Positions 1 to 7,010 of a DNA stretch of 14,003 nucleotides are shown piece by piece. Where the stretch lies: the NCBI GenBank assembly GCA_023133195.1, contig JAGLWW010000006.1:1-14003 (forward strand). The letters are read 5' to 3'. Source of the DNA: Candidatus Aenigmatarchaeota archaeon (GTDB taxonomy: Archaea; Aenigmatarchaeota; Aenigmatarchaeia; PWEA01; JAGHBM01). Every line of letters begins with the position of its first letter. The first letter of the stretch is position 1. The notes under the pieces are model-generated. The model saw only the letters and a list, made by a program, of their open reading frames with translations, had not been told where the DNA came from and made no database searches. A program made the position numbers and the translations under genes.

Positions 1-911
1 CCAAGCTCTATAAAATCTTCCGCAATCTTATCGGCTTCCAGGAATGTCTTTATCTTAGCTCCTCTTCCTGTCGGTATGTCTATAACTACATATTTTGCAT
101 TAACCGCCTTTTTCTTGCTCATGACAGAAGGAAGAAAGAGGGGGTCTATTTTCAAAGGATATTCTATCTTTACAAAAATATCATCTGCAGGTGCCAAATC
201 CACGGCCCCGCCCCAGACCATGCACCCGTTGCACTTCTTCACGATTCTCTTTATTTCCTCAGAGTTGAATTCAACATCAGCTATTGTCTCGACGATATCG
301 GCCGTTCCTGCGGGGGAGCTTATTGCACGGCTGGAAGTCTTTGGTATGGTCAGCCCTGCAGCTGCAACTATGGGAACTATAAGCAACGTCTCCTTTTTCC
401 CCGGAATGCCTCCAATTGAATGCTTGTCGTAAACTTTCCTGCCAAAATTCAGGGTCTTTGAAGTCTCTACCATCGCCTTTGACAAATGTTCAGCCTCTTC
501 CATGGTCATGCCATTCAGTTCCAATCCCGTGATGAAAGCTGCAATTTCCACGTCTGTCAAATCCCTTTCCACAGTATCCCTGACTATCTGTCTTATCTGT
601 TTGCGGTTAAGGCTCTTGCCGTCAAGTTTTTCCTTTATGTACTTGATGCTCTTGGGTTCCATCTGCAGTTCTATATCAACATGGTCTCCGTTTAATACCC
701 CAAGTTTTTCGGCCACGCATTTGTAAAGGCCTATTTCACTGTAATCAACAACCCTGTTACTGACATTTATTATGCACGTGAGTTTTCTCCTTTTCTTTAT
801 GACATCCACCCTGTCAAGTGAATGAAGATTGAATTTTTTTAGGGTAATTTCATTAAGAACAACGATGTATAAGTTGCCTGCATCCATGTCAAGTTTTTTT
901 ACCTTAAGCAA
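1..911 (-). CDS. deoA: AMP phosphorylase (thymidine phosphorylase family), 5' part only
   Basis: The first 303 codons of a protein that runs off the left edge; the family is usually about 500 residues. AMP phosphorylase converts AMP and phosphate to adenine and ribose 1,5-bisphosphate, the entry step of the archaeal AMP pathway to RuBisCO. Visible are the N-terminal small domain of archaeal AMP phosphorylases (residues 1-85), then the alpha domain and the family signature DKHSIGGIPG (162-171), followed by PKTSSRAISSPAGTAD (190-205), which binds phosphate and substrate, and LAPADD (239-244). The start is taken as TTG at 911: no ATG fits the conserved N-terminus, GGTGG stands 4 bases upstream (916-920), and a TATA-like stretch lies at 939-951. 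It faces away from the gene at 991. RuBisCO lies less than 1 kb to the right on the same strand, supporting AMP rather than thymidine as substrate. Family assignment is firm; the nucleoside specificity is inferred from context and N-terminal domain. Confidence 0.93.
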   Translation of the reverse strand, partial: MLKVKKLDMDAGNLYIVVLNEITLKKFNLHSLDRVDVIKKRRKLTCIINVSNRVVDYSEIGLYKCVAEKLGVLNGDHVDIELQMEPKSIKYIKEKLDGKSLNRKQIRQIVRDTVERDLTDVEIAAFITGLELNGMTMEEAEHLSKAMVETSKTLNFGRKVYDKHSIGGIPGKKETLLIVPIVAAAGLTIPKTSSRAISSPAGTADIVETIADVEFNSEEIKRIVKKCNGCMVWGGAVDLAPADDIFVKIEYPLKIDPLFLPSVMSKKKAVNAKYVVIDIPTGRGAKIKTFLEADKIAEDFIEL

Positions 912-938
912 AATACCACCAAAATTATCTTGATTTTT

Positions 939-951
939 CTTTTATTAAAAG
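939..951 (-). promoter_or_regulatory. TATA-like element for AMP phosphorylase
   Basis: CTTTTAATAAAAG on the minus strand, centred about 34 bases before the TTG start. It would place transcription near 919, leaving a short leader that just contains the GGTGG motif at 916-920. The element is nearly palindromic, so it could also serve the divergent gene at 991. Confidence 0.4.
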
Positions 952-990
952 ATTTATGCTTTTGATTATAATTATTGTTATTGGGGATTT

Positions 991-1407
991 ATGGAATATT
1001 CTGAAGTTTCGTATTTTAGAGAGGTATTGGATGAAATAAACAACTGGGAACTATGGAAATTAAAAGGAGCCAGAGATTCCTTGAACCAAACTTTTAAGGA
1101 AGCATGGAATTACGTTCTTTGGAAGCACTACAGACTTGAAGTCGTGGAAGACAAACTTTCGGAAGATGAAGATAGGTATTATTTCGAAAGCAAAATACAT
1201 CCTAACATATGTTTCAAATTTTCTGAAGGAAAACTATTTGGTAAGTATGATTGTTTGGGTGCTTATGAAAAGACTCGTGAAGGGATTAAGCCTATTATGA
1301 AATCTGATGGAAGTATAGTTTCTATGGATAAAGGCTCTATACTAAATTCCATATATGATAAAATAAAAGAAAAAAAACCCAAGAAATCATTCAACTGGAG
1401 CGGATAA
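991..1407 (+). CDS. Uncharacterised soluble 138-residue protein
   Basis: I do not recognise the family. The ATG at 991 is preceded by GGGGATTT, a plausible ribosome binding site, and by AT-rich sequence with TATA-like stretches near 951-973. The protein is highly charged and has no signal peptide or membrane segment. The N-terminal half (about residues 1-60) is rich in Trp and aromatic residues and predicted helical. The middle (60-95) looks like beta strands with the pattern YYFESKIHPNICFKFSEGKL, and the C-terminus ends in a Lys-rich segment (KIKEKKPKK). Two Cys are present, far apart. It sits alone between the divergent AMP phosphorylase gene and the small membrane protein at 1447, 39 bases downstream on the same strand. 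Coding is supported by its length, an acceptable start signal and host-like lysine-rich codon use; function is unknown. Confidence 0.7.
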   Translation: MEYSEVSYFREVLDEINNWELWKLKGARDSLNQTFKEAWNYVLWKHYRLEVVEDKLSEDEDRYYFESKIHPNICFKFSEGKLFGKYDCLGAYEKTREGIKPIMKSDGSIVSMDKGSILNSIYDKIKEKKPKKSFNWSG

Positions 1408-1446
1408 AACTATTTATTAAAAAAACTACAAATCTTTTTGAGTAAT

Positions 1447-1776
1447 ATGATTTCAGACCCATTGGTGCTTGGAGATTTTATCACATCCGTGATTATAATA
1501 TTGTCCTGTGTCATAAACTGGAAAATTTTCAGGATGTACTACAAGGGAAAGGTAAAACCAAAAGGAAGATATTATTTTGTCTGGGGTCTGCTTTTGCTCG
1601 CAATCTTTCACGAGGGACTTGAATCTTATGCCGGACTTTCAGGCAACGTCCAGCTGATGGTTCCGAATACATCAACCTATATGGTATACGTACTTCTAAA
1701 ATCAATAGGTCCGATTGTTATGTTTTATGCCAGCCTGCTGATGTACAAAGAAGCAAAAAAATATCTTGGAGCCTAA
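1447..1776 (+). CDS. Small membrane protein with three predicted transmembrane segments
   Basis: A 109-residue protein I cannot place in a named family. Counting from the ATG at 1447, hydrophobic segments lie near residues 7-26 (LGDFITSVIIILSCVI), 41-58 (YYFVWGLLLLAIFHEG) and 76-99 (TYMVYVLLKSIGPIVMFYAS), with a basic loop (YYKGKVKPKGR) between the first two. This arrangement puts that loop in the cytoplasm by the positive-inside rule. An upstream in-frame TTG at 1438 is possible, but a TATA-like ATTTATTA near 1411-1419 would place transcription around 1441-1445, favouring the ATG with little or no leader. Its stop overlaps the last four bases of the convergent RuBisCO gene, so the two transcripts must overlap at their 3' ends. 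A His-Glu pair inside the second segment (residues about 56-57) is unusual for a simple membrane anchor. Confidence 0.65.
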   Translation: MISDPLVLGDFITSVIIILSCVINWKIFRMYYKGKVKPKGRYYFVWGLLLLAIFHEGLESYAGLSGNVQLMVPNTSTYMVYVLLKSIGPIVMFYASLLMYKEAKKYLGA

Positions 1777-3017
1777 CTCCACTTCTTTAACGCAATCATT
1801 AGTTCTTTATGTTCTTTTGCATATTCTTTCAGGGTAATATTTTCTAAGGTCGCTTCAAGTGCCTGTCTCATAGCAAGAGCCCCTGCTTTGGTTCCTTTTG
1901 GATGCCCGTGAATTCCACCACCTGCCTGGATGATAATGTTTTTACCCAGAAGTTTAATTAGTTTTGAAACTAGTCCTGCATGTAATCCACCAGAGCAAAT
2001 CGCAAAAACAGGTTTTATGTTGCCCCAATCTTCCTCTAATGTATGCTCTCCTTCTTTCACAAACTTTTTTTCAATCTCATCTTCTATATGCAAAACTTCT
2101 TCTCTTTCTCCAATCATTTTTCCGACAACTGTTCCTATGTGCAATTGGTCTATTCCAAGCAATCTTGCTATATCTGCCACTACCAACATTGAAATTCCAT
2201 GATTGCCTCTTGTAAATGCTCCGTGTCCCGCACGGTGTCCGTGAAGAATTAAATTTAAACCTTCGTTTCTCAAGGTTTGTAAAGCCGACCAACCTGTAGT
2301 TATTATATCTATCATAGCACATTTTCCTCCTTCCTTTTCTACTAGTTTTGCCCTCCTTATCATTTCCTTAGTTTCTGCAGTGACATTTGGAACATAAATT
2401 TTTCTTTCTCCGGTTTTCTGTTCAGCTTTATCTCTCATTTTTAAGCATTCTTTTACATTATTCTCAAATCTGTTAAATTTTTGCGAAGTCAGATTTTCAT
2501 CCGATTTAACCAAATCCAGTCCTCCAATCCATGCCTCATACGCCACCTTCGCGTGCTGCTTGGAAGACAACCCGAGCTTCGGTTTTACTATTGTTCCCAC
2601 AAGAGGCCTGTCTTTTATCTTCAGAATTTTTCTTACGCCCTGTATCCCGAACTTAGGCCCCATAAAACTTTTCATTATATTCTCCGGCCATTTTATGTCC
2701 TCCAGCCTCAGCTTGTTAAGGGCCTTCATTCCAAAGATGTTCCCGCCTATAGAGCTCATAATCTGAGGCATGTTTCCATTTTCAAACAATTCGGAAGGAT
2801 AGGCAATCTTAATCCAGTTCCCGTGTATCTCAAAGACCTTCGCGCCGATTTTCTGTATGCTTGGCTTCATTGTCTTCAAGTCAGTCCATGTCCCGATAGA
2901 GCTTTCTTCCGCTATTGCTTCGGCAGCCTTGGAATAAGAAATATGGTTCGGCTCCACCCTGAAGCTACAAACCAAGTCATTCTTAGAAGGTTTGTATCTG
3001 AGGTTGACGTAACCCAT
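1773..3017 (-). CDS. rbcL: Ribulose-bisphosphate carboxylase, form III (archaeal)
   Basis: Complete 414-residue RuBisCO large chain that fixes CO2 on ribulose 1,5-bisphosphate, here probably in AMP salvage rather than a Calvin cycle. Active-site residues are all visible (spinach numbering in brackets): Glu38 (60) in EESSIGTW, Asn93 (123), Lys145 and Lys147 (175, 177) in TIVKPKLGL, the carbamylated Lys171 with Asp173 and Glu174 (201, 203, 204) in GGLDLVKSDE, His261 and Arg262 (294, 295) in HGHRAGHGAF, His293 (327), loop-6 Lys300 (334) in GTVVGKMIGE, Ser342 (379), and the phosphate-binding GGG at 366-368. Length and motifs fit form III; the usual Phe of GxDFxKxDE is Leu, and the residue after the Lys is Ser. 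A TATA-like box at 3043-3055 and GTGATT just before the ATG support the start. Base composition changes inside the gene: about 45% GC for codons 1-165, about 37% after. Confidence 0.97.
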   Translation of the reverse strand: MGYVNLRYKPSKNDLVCSFRVEPNHISYSKAAEAIAEESSIGTWTDLKTMKPSIQKIGAKVFEIHGNWIKIAYPSELFENGNMPQIMSSIGGNIFGMKALNKLRLEDIKWPENIMKSFMGPKFGIQGVRKILKIKDRPLVGTIVKPKLGLSSKQHAKVAYEAWIGGLDLVKSDENLTSQKFNRFENNVKECLKMRDKAEQKTGERKIYVPNVTAETKEMIRRAKLVEKEGGKCAMIDIITTGWSALQTLRNEGLNLILHGHRAGHGAFTRGNHGISMLVVADIARLLGIDQLHIGTVVGKMIGEREEVLHIEDEIEKKFVKEGEHTLEEDWGNIKPVFAICSGGLHAGLVSKLIKLLGKNIIIQAGGGIHGHPKGTKAGALAMRQALEATLENITLKEYAKEHKELMIALKKWS

Positions 3018-3018
3018 T

Positions 3019-3055
3019 GAATCACTATAAAAGTTTCATTTTGTTATATAAAAAA
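3019..3055 (-). promoter_or_regulatory. RuBisCO promoter and ribosome binding site
   Basis: On the minus strand, a run of T followed by TATATAAC (3043-3055) stands about 31 bases before the RuBisCO ATG, and AGTGATT (3020-3026) resembles the archaeal GGTGAT binding site. A very short leader is expected. The TATA box nearly abuts the stop codon of the upstream gene (3057), so RuBisCO has its own promoter although it follows that gene on the same strand. Confidence 0.6.
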
Positions 3056-3056
3056 A

Positions 3057-3362
3057 TTAGAAGCGTTTATCCCGAACATAGTATATTTCAAATATACCCT
3101 TTGTATAATATTCTCGTATACATTCTTCTATATTTCCTAGTATATTTTTCAATTCTTTTTTATCTTTAAATTTTTTCAGTTTTTCCTTTAATTCATCCTC
3201 TAAAATTTCAGATGGTTCGTCAGCGCGTAAATACCTTGGAGTGAGATCTGCTGGACTATAATCTTCATCAATATATATTTTATTTTCCTCATGCTCCTCA
3301 TTTCTTTCTCTCACGATTTTGTCATAATCGTTCATCAATTCTTCTGGAGTAGGTAAAGACAT
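3057..3362 (-). CDS. Uncharacterised acidic 101-residue protein
   Basis: I do not recognise the family. The protein is soluble and strongly charged: an acidic N-terminal half with the stretch RNEEHEENKIYIDEDYSP (20-37), then a helical, Lys/Glu-rich segment (residues 52-75, ELKEKLKKFKDKKELKNI) that could form a short coiled coil, and an aromatic C-terminus (YYTKGIFEIYYVRDKRF). There is no Cys pair or catalytic motif to suggest an enzyme; a protein-binding role is possible but unsupported. The ATG at 3362 has a TATA-like stretch at 3372-3384 at about the right distance for a leaderless transcript. It ends 39 bases before RuBisCO on the same strand, but RuBisCO appears to have its own promoter. 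It follows the duplicated mscS 3' end at 3397-3429. Confidence 0.6.
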   Translation of the reverse strand: MSLPTPEELMNDYDKIVRERNEEHEENKIYIDEDYSPADLTPRYLRADEPSEILEDELKEKLKKFKDKKELKNILGNIEECIREYYTKGIFEIYYVRDKRF

Positions 3363-3396
3363 GTTAATAACTTCAAAATAAAAAGACTTATAGTTA

Positions 3397-3429
3397 TCAC
3401 TTTTTCAGAAATACAGTCTGGGTCGGGAA
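3397..3429 (-). pseudogene. Detached copy of the mscS 3' end (10 codons plus stop)
   Basis: Read on the minus strand, this encodes FPTQTVFLKK then TGA, identical in protein to the last ten residues and stop of the MscS channel at 4388-4420. Thirty of 33 bases match and all three differences are third-position silent changes (Thr, Val, Phe codons). Similarity stops abruptly before the Phe codon and after the stop codon. It lies 18 bases beyond the HNH stop and in the same frame as the HNH gene, so it is not translated unless the TGA at 3448-3450 is read through. It is best explained as a remnant of a second mscS copy or as the far end of an insertion that included the HNH gene. Confidence 0.8.
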
Positions 3430-3447
3430 GGTTTTTAAACCTAGGAT

Positions 3448-4368
3448 TCACCTGACAGAGTCGATTCTCACGTACTGGTCGTCCCCTTCTTTTTTCTTCT
3501 CTTCCTCTTCTCTTTTTTCGGCCAGGTAACAGTCTTCACAGAGAGTCTGAAGGTTTTTCGTATCATTGTTTCCGCCCTCGGATAAAGGGATAATATGCTT
3601 TACATGCAATTTAGTTTCATTAAAATCTGTTCCGCATTTCACACACGTGTAATCATCTCTCTTTAGAACTTTGTCGCGTATTGATTTTGTTATCGGATGC
3701 CTGCCTCCTTTCCTGAATTCCTTTTTTTCGGTAAGTATTTTCTTTATTTTTTCGTCTATTTTTTTGGAAACAGCTTCAGTGACCAAATCCAATTTTCCTG
3801 AAATGTCTTCATGTAGTTTATCGGCAATTAACTTTACATCAGAACTGGAAACGTTTTTCATGCCTTCTCCAAAGGCTTTGTTAAATATCAAATTTATTTT
3901 TTCTCTCAACTTTTTGTCCTCATCTTTTTTCATCAATTCACTGATTTTTCCTTTTGTTCCAGAGACAACTCCTTTCCATCTCATATATTCCTTTAACCCA
4001 TATTCTTTGAAGTATCCCGAATCTTTAATTCTATCAGTGAAAATTAAGTCCAAATCTATTTTCTTTTTCAAAAAATATTTTCTAACAGAGGCCAAATCAA
4101 AAGGATTTTTCGGAATTCCAGAATTTTTTATAATATCCCAGTTTTTTTCTATTATTTTAGAAACATCTTTCAAAACATTGCTATCACTGAGATTTTTTAG
4201 CCTTTCCCACATCTTTCCCATTTCTTTCTCCAGTTTTTCTTTTTTTCTCATTTCTTCTAATATTTGGGTGTAATATTCTAACATAATATTTTCTAATTGA
4301 TTTTGTTTAGAGAATTTCCTTTTAATCTTGGATCTGGATTTTTTATGACTTTTTTTCTTTTTTTCCAT
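3448..4368 (-). CDS. HNH endonuclease-like protein with long helical N-terminus
   Basis: A 306-residue protein. Residues 1-215 are very Lys/Glu rich and predicted mostly helical, with coiled-coil-like stretches (24-60, 175-215) and a basic start (MEKKKKSHKKSRSKIKRKFS) that could contact DNA. The C-terminal domain (residues 222-285) is an McrA/PF01844-type HNH fold: RDDYTCVKCGTD with Cys242 and Cys245, HVKHIIPLSEGG with His255 and His258, Asn272 and LCEDC with Cys277 and Cys280. The last His/Asn expected right after the second Cys pair is Tyr281, so metal binding or cleavage may be altered. A strong GGGGTGATT site (4371-4379) precedes the ATG, 19 bases after the mscS stop, so the two genes can be co-transcribed. 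It is more AT-rich than mscS (sampled blocks about 27-37% against 40-47%). A copy of the mscS end follows it, which suggests a mobile or homing gene. The target is unknown. Confidence 0.85.
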   Translation of the reverse strand: MEKKKKSHKKSRSKIKRKFSKQNQLENIMLEYYTQILEEMRKKEKLEKEMGKMWERLKNLSDSNVLKDVSKIIEKNWDIIKNSGIPKNPFDLASVRKYFLKKKIDLDLIFTDRIKDSGYFKEYGLKEYMRWKGVVSGTKGKISELMKKDEDKKLREKINLIFNKAFGEGMKNVSSSDVKLIADKLHEDISGKLDLVTEAVSKKIDEKIKKILTEKKEFRKGGRHPITKSIRDKVLKRDDYTCVKCGTDFNETKLHVKHIIPLSEGGNNDTKNLQTLCEDCYLAEKREEEEKKKEGDDQYVRIDSVR

Positions 4369-4387
4369 TAAATCACCCCAAATATTT

Positions 4388-4420
4388 TCACTTTTTCAGG
4401 AAAACTGTCTGGGTCGGGAA
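4388..4420 (-). repeat. Native mscS 3' end, direct-repeat partner of 3397-3429
   Basis: This is the last 10 codons and stop of mscS. It is matched 991 bases away by the copy at 3397-3429, in the same orientation, with 30 of 33 bases identical. The HNH gene lies exactly between the two copies. Confidence 0.8.
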
Positions 4421-5485
4421 TGCCATATTTATCTTTTCCTTTTCAAATATTTCCTTTATCTTCAAATTTATCTCCTGCTGGATATCCCTGTACTTTGCGT
4501 AATCTTTGCTGTTAACGTAATAGACCACTTCAAAATTCAGGCTGAAATCCCCGAACTCGGTGAAGTGCACCCTGTCAAGTTCTGCTAGTTTTACCCCGTT
4601 CACGGCTCCTTTCACAATTTCCGGAATCTTTTTCAGTTTCTTCGTCGGTGTTCCGTATTCCACGCCAAAAGAGAATTTGCCTCTTCTCTTTTTCATCTTC
4701 TTGTAGTTGTGTATCCTGGTTTCCGTTAGTTCCCTGTTTGATACCACCAACTCTTCTCCCTGTAAAGTCTGGATGCGGGTGGACTTTATCCCGATTTTTT
4801 TCACGGTGCCGGAATCGCTTCCTATAACTATGTAGTCTCCCGTCTCAAAAGGCTTGTCAAAGTAAATTGAGAAAGAAGCAAATATATCCGAGAGAACGTT
4901 CTGCAACGCAAACGCGATTGCTAAACCTCCAATACCAAGACCTGCTATCAACGTGTTTATGTTATATCCCAGATTTGAAAGTATCAACAATGCCGCTATA
5001 ACCCACATGAATGCTTTTGCAAAACTGCTCAAAAGCTTTATGACAGACTTATCTACCTTCTTTTTCTCTCTCTTCTCCTCTTTTTCCAGGAACTTTCTTG
5101 TCGTGTAGTCAATGAAGGTTGTCACGAACTTTATGCCGTAGAACGTTCCTATGAATACAAGAAAATAATACAGGTACAATCCCACCGTTTCCGTAAGCGT
5201 AAGATACTGCAATGAAATATACAGAGAAATAAATGCATAGAAAGGCGGTACAAAGACTTTTTCCACTGCTTCCATTACCATGTCATCCAAATCATTCTTT
5301 GTCTTTTTGGCCAGTTTCTTCAGTTTCTTTATTATCACGTACTTGAAAATCCTCAATATGGCAAGCGCCACAAGAAAGATTACAAGAGCAATCAGGTAAT
5401 CAAAAGTGGTATTGTTCCAAAATGTGTATTTCATAATTGGCAAACTGGATATCTGAGCAAAGGTTTGTGAAAAATCAAAGGCCAT
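4388..5485 (-). CDS. mscS: MscS-family mechanosensitive channel
   Basis: A 365-residue small-conductance mechanosensitive channel that would release solutes on osmotic downshift. Predicted membrane segments lie near residues 29-50, 79-97, 102-126 and 155-172, followed by the pore-lining Gly/Ala-rich helix at about 176-197 (NTLIAGLGIGGLAIAFALQN), the family hallmark. The beta domain follows (DYIVIGSDSGTVKKIGIKST, 217-236; ELVVSNRELTETRIHNY, 245-261) and then the alpha-beta C-terminal domain ending in FPTQTVFLKK. It has more membrane helices than E. coli MscS, as in many MscS-like archaeal proteins. The TATA-like AATATAAATGG at about 5504-5513 is 25 bases before the ATG, so the transcript is probably leaderless. 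The HNH gene follows after 19 bases. The gene symbol is used in the family sense. Confidence 0.93.
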   Translation of the reverse strand: MAFDFSQTFAQISSLPIMKYTFWNNTTFDYLIALVIFLVALAILRIFKYVIIKKLKKLAKKTKNDLDDMVMEAVEKVFVPPFYAFISLYISLQYLTLTETVGLYLYYFLVFIGTFYGIKFVTTFIDYTTRKFLEKEEKREKKKVDKSVIKLLSSFAKAFMWVIAALLILSNLGYNINTLIAGLGIGGLAIAFALQNVLSDIFASFSIYFDKPFETGDYIVIGSDSGTVKKIGIKSTRIQTLQGEELVVSNRELTETRIHNYKKMKKRRGKFSFGVEYGTPTKKLKKIPEIVKGAVNGVKLAELDRVHFTEFGDFSLNFEVVYYVNSKDYAKYRDIQQEINLKIKEIFEKEKINMAFPTQTVFLKK

Positions 5486-5503
5486 GTTTATAGATTAATC
5501 CGG

Positions 5504-5513
5504 CCATTTATAT
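5504..5513 (-). promoter_or_regulatory. TATA box for mscS (leaderless)
   Basis: ATATAAAT on the minus strand, centred about 25 bases before the ATG at 5485. No ribosome binding site is visible between them, which fits a leaderless mRNA. Confidence 0.5.
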
Positions 5514-5534
5514 TCTTTCTGCTAATCAGTTAAA

Positions 5535-5566
5535 AAATAAAAAAAGAAAGAGACTTTTTAAGTCCC
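5535..5566 (-). terminator. Hairpin plus T-run terminator after the exported protein gene
   Basis: On the minus strand, GGGACTT, a three-base AAA loop and AAGTCTC (5550-5566) form a 7-bp stem with one G-U pair. A T-rich stretch of about 15 bases follows. It lies 5 bases after the stop of the gene at 5572 and before the mscS promoter, so it should insulate the two. It resembles a bacterial intrinsic terminator; archaea often need only the T-run. Confidence 0.65.
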
Positions 5567-5571
5567 TTTTA

Positions 5572-7005
5572 TTAAGGCAGTTCGTAGATGTTTACTGTTA
5601 AGAATCCTACGTTGTTTGGGTAATAAATGTCGTAAATTTGTAAATCTATCGACTCACCGTCTCCAGTAAGGGTCCAATAGTACTTGTGATCTTCGTTGTA
5701 TGCTCCCCAATCGATAAATTCGTCATTAACTTTTAATTCAAGTAAATTTGTACCATAGGATTCGTAGTCTGTTACTGTATCAGTCCATGTATCATCTAAT
5801 TTGCTGTGTGTGATAGAGTACTTTGCATCGAATTCTATATCTTCGGTATATTTTCCTCCTGCGAATGCTGTTCCTACGGCTTCCAAGATATACTCTTTAC
5901 CTTCTTCTAAACCCATAGATGATACGATATATCCTTTTGCTGGCACTTCTATTGTGTCCACTAGATCTTGTTCTTCCTGTATAGTGTACTCATAGTACAT
6001 TGCCCAGTTCTTGTCTTCCCTTATATAGTCTCCTTCGCCCCAGCCAGTCTCTTCCTGAATTTCAATACAATCTTGTAACGCTTGGACAGCATTGAGGTCG
6101 TATCCATCTGCATTATCATTGTGTATTGATGGGTCTGTTACATCAACGATTTTGATAAATCTAGCAGACATTAAATCACCCAAGTCAAATTCACTGATTG
6201 TATGAATAACATCTAAGTTTGTGTTATCAGCAATTCCAAGGAGAATCCAATTTATTCCATCTTCACTTGCATATACCTCAGCTTCTTCAAGTGGGTAATT
6301 TCCCCCCCAAGTATCTTCTATGACCTTTAAGTCGTTGCCTTCACCGTTTCTGATAGGGCAGTCAAATTCCATTATAATCCAACCACCGAATCCAAGACTG
6401 AAGAAATTGTGCTCATCCCGACCAATCTCATATTCTAATCCTTGCTCTGGAACAGAACGCTCCGGCCTAACTGGAGTACCATCCTTTCTAAGACCCTGGC
6501 TGTAATTGAAGACACTTATTGCGTAGTATGGTGCCTCTGTTATGATTGTTTCTTTCTGTACTATTGCATGGGCTGCTATGTAAACCATATCGTTAATTTC
6601 AAATCCAAAGCTTCCATCAGCAATCCACTTACCGGTTGTTTTTCCTTTTTTATTCAATTCTAAACTGTAAGAGTCTATGTCCGCAAGTGGTATTGTGTAA
6701 GTCCACTCTGTTTCTGCCGGATTGTGTTCTTCGCTATATGGAAACTGTCCTGGTGCGCTCGTCAGTTCCTCGGGATTGGTTTTACCCACATAAAGGTGGG
6801 TTTCCGTCAATTCCCATACACCGTTGGTTTCGTATTTAACATAGATATTATCTGCATCGTTCCAGACTAAGACGTCACCAGCGTCTATATACTGGCCTGC
6901 CAATAGTGTAATTTCTAAAGGGTCTTCTTCTGTATATGCCATCACTGTATTTGCTGTTAACATTAAAGCTATTGTTGTTATTACTAACATAATTCTAATT
7001 TTCAT
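5572..7005 (-). CDS. Exported beta-rich surface protein
   Basis: A 477-residue exported protein. The signal peptide is clear (MKIRIMLVITTIALML, cleavage after about VMA at residue 23). The mature part has three blocks. Residues about 26-150 contain AGQYIDAGDVLVWNDADNIY and ELTETHLYVG, a pattern I have seen in other secreted archaeal and bacterial proteins. Residues about 155-312 resemble a cell-surface domain with SLGFGGWIIMEFDCPI, NDLKVIEDTWGG, AEVYASEDGINWILLG and FIKIVDVTDPSIHNDNADGY, rich in Asp/Asn and so possibly calcium binding. Residues 330-477 are a beta-sandwich-like domain of unknown type. Only two Cys are present (216 and 313), both in the middle block, and may pair. There is no C-terminal membrane anchor. 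The gene has a strong AAAGGAGGGA site (7011-7020), unlike its mostly leaderless neighbours, and a palindrome over its promoter, suggesting regulated, high-level expression. Its ligand or role is unknown. Confidence 0.85.
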   Translation of the reverse strand: MKIRIMLVITTIALMLTANTVMAYTEEDPLEITLLAGQYIDAGDVLVWNDADNIYVKYETNGVWELTETHLYVGKTNPEELTSAPGQFPYSEEHNPAETEWTYTIPLADIDSYSLELNKKGKTTGKWIADGSFGFEINDMVYIAAHAIVQKETIITEAPYYAISVFNYSQGLRKDGTPVRPERSVPEQGLEYEIGRDEHNFFSLGFGGWIIMEFDCPIRNGEGNDLKVIEDTWGGNYPLEEAEVYASEDGINWILLGIADNTNLDVIHTISEFDLGDLMSARFIKIVDVTDPSIHNDNADGYDLNAVQALQDCIEIQEETGWGEGDYIREDKNWAMYYEYTIQEEQDLVDTIEVPAKGYIVSSMGLEEGKEYILEAVGTAFAGGKYTEDIEFDAKYSITHSKLDDTWTDTVTDYESYGTNLLELKVNDEFIDWGAYNEDHKYYWTLTGDGESIDLQIYDIYYPNNVGFLTVNIYELP

Positions 7006-7010
7006 AAATA

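Noticed and set aside
1930..3020. Several long open frames on the plus strand and another minus frame inside the RuBisCO gene
   Set aside because: They are shadows of a gene with every RuBisCO active-site residue; their translations have no recognisable domains.
3671..4273. A 200-codon plus-strand open frame opposite the HNH gene
   Set aside because: It is the Phe/Ser-rich antisense of a Lys/Glu-rich coding sequence, with no start signal.
5572..7005. Sortase-type or PGF-type anchor on the exported protein
   Set aside because: The C-terminus is a beta strand ending VNIYELP with no hydrophobic segment or basic tail.
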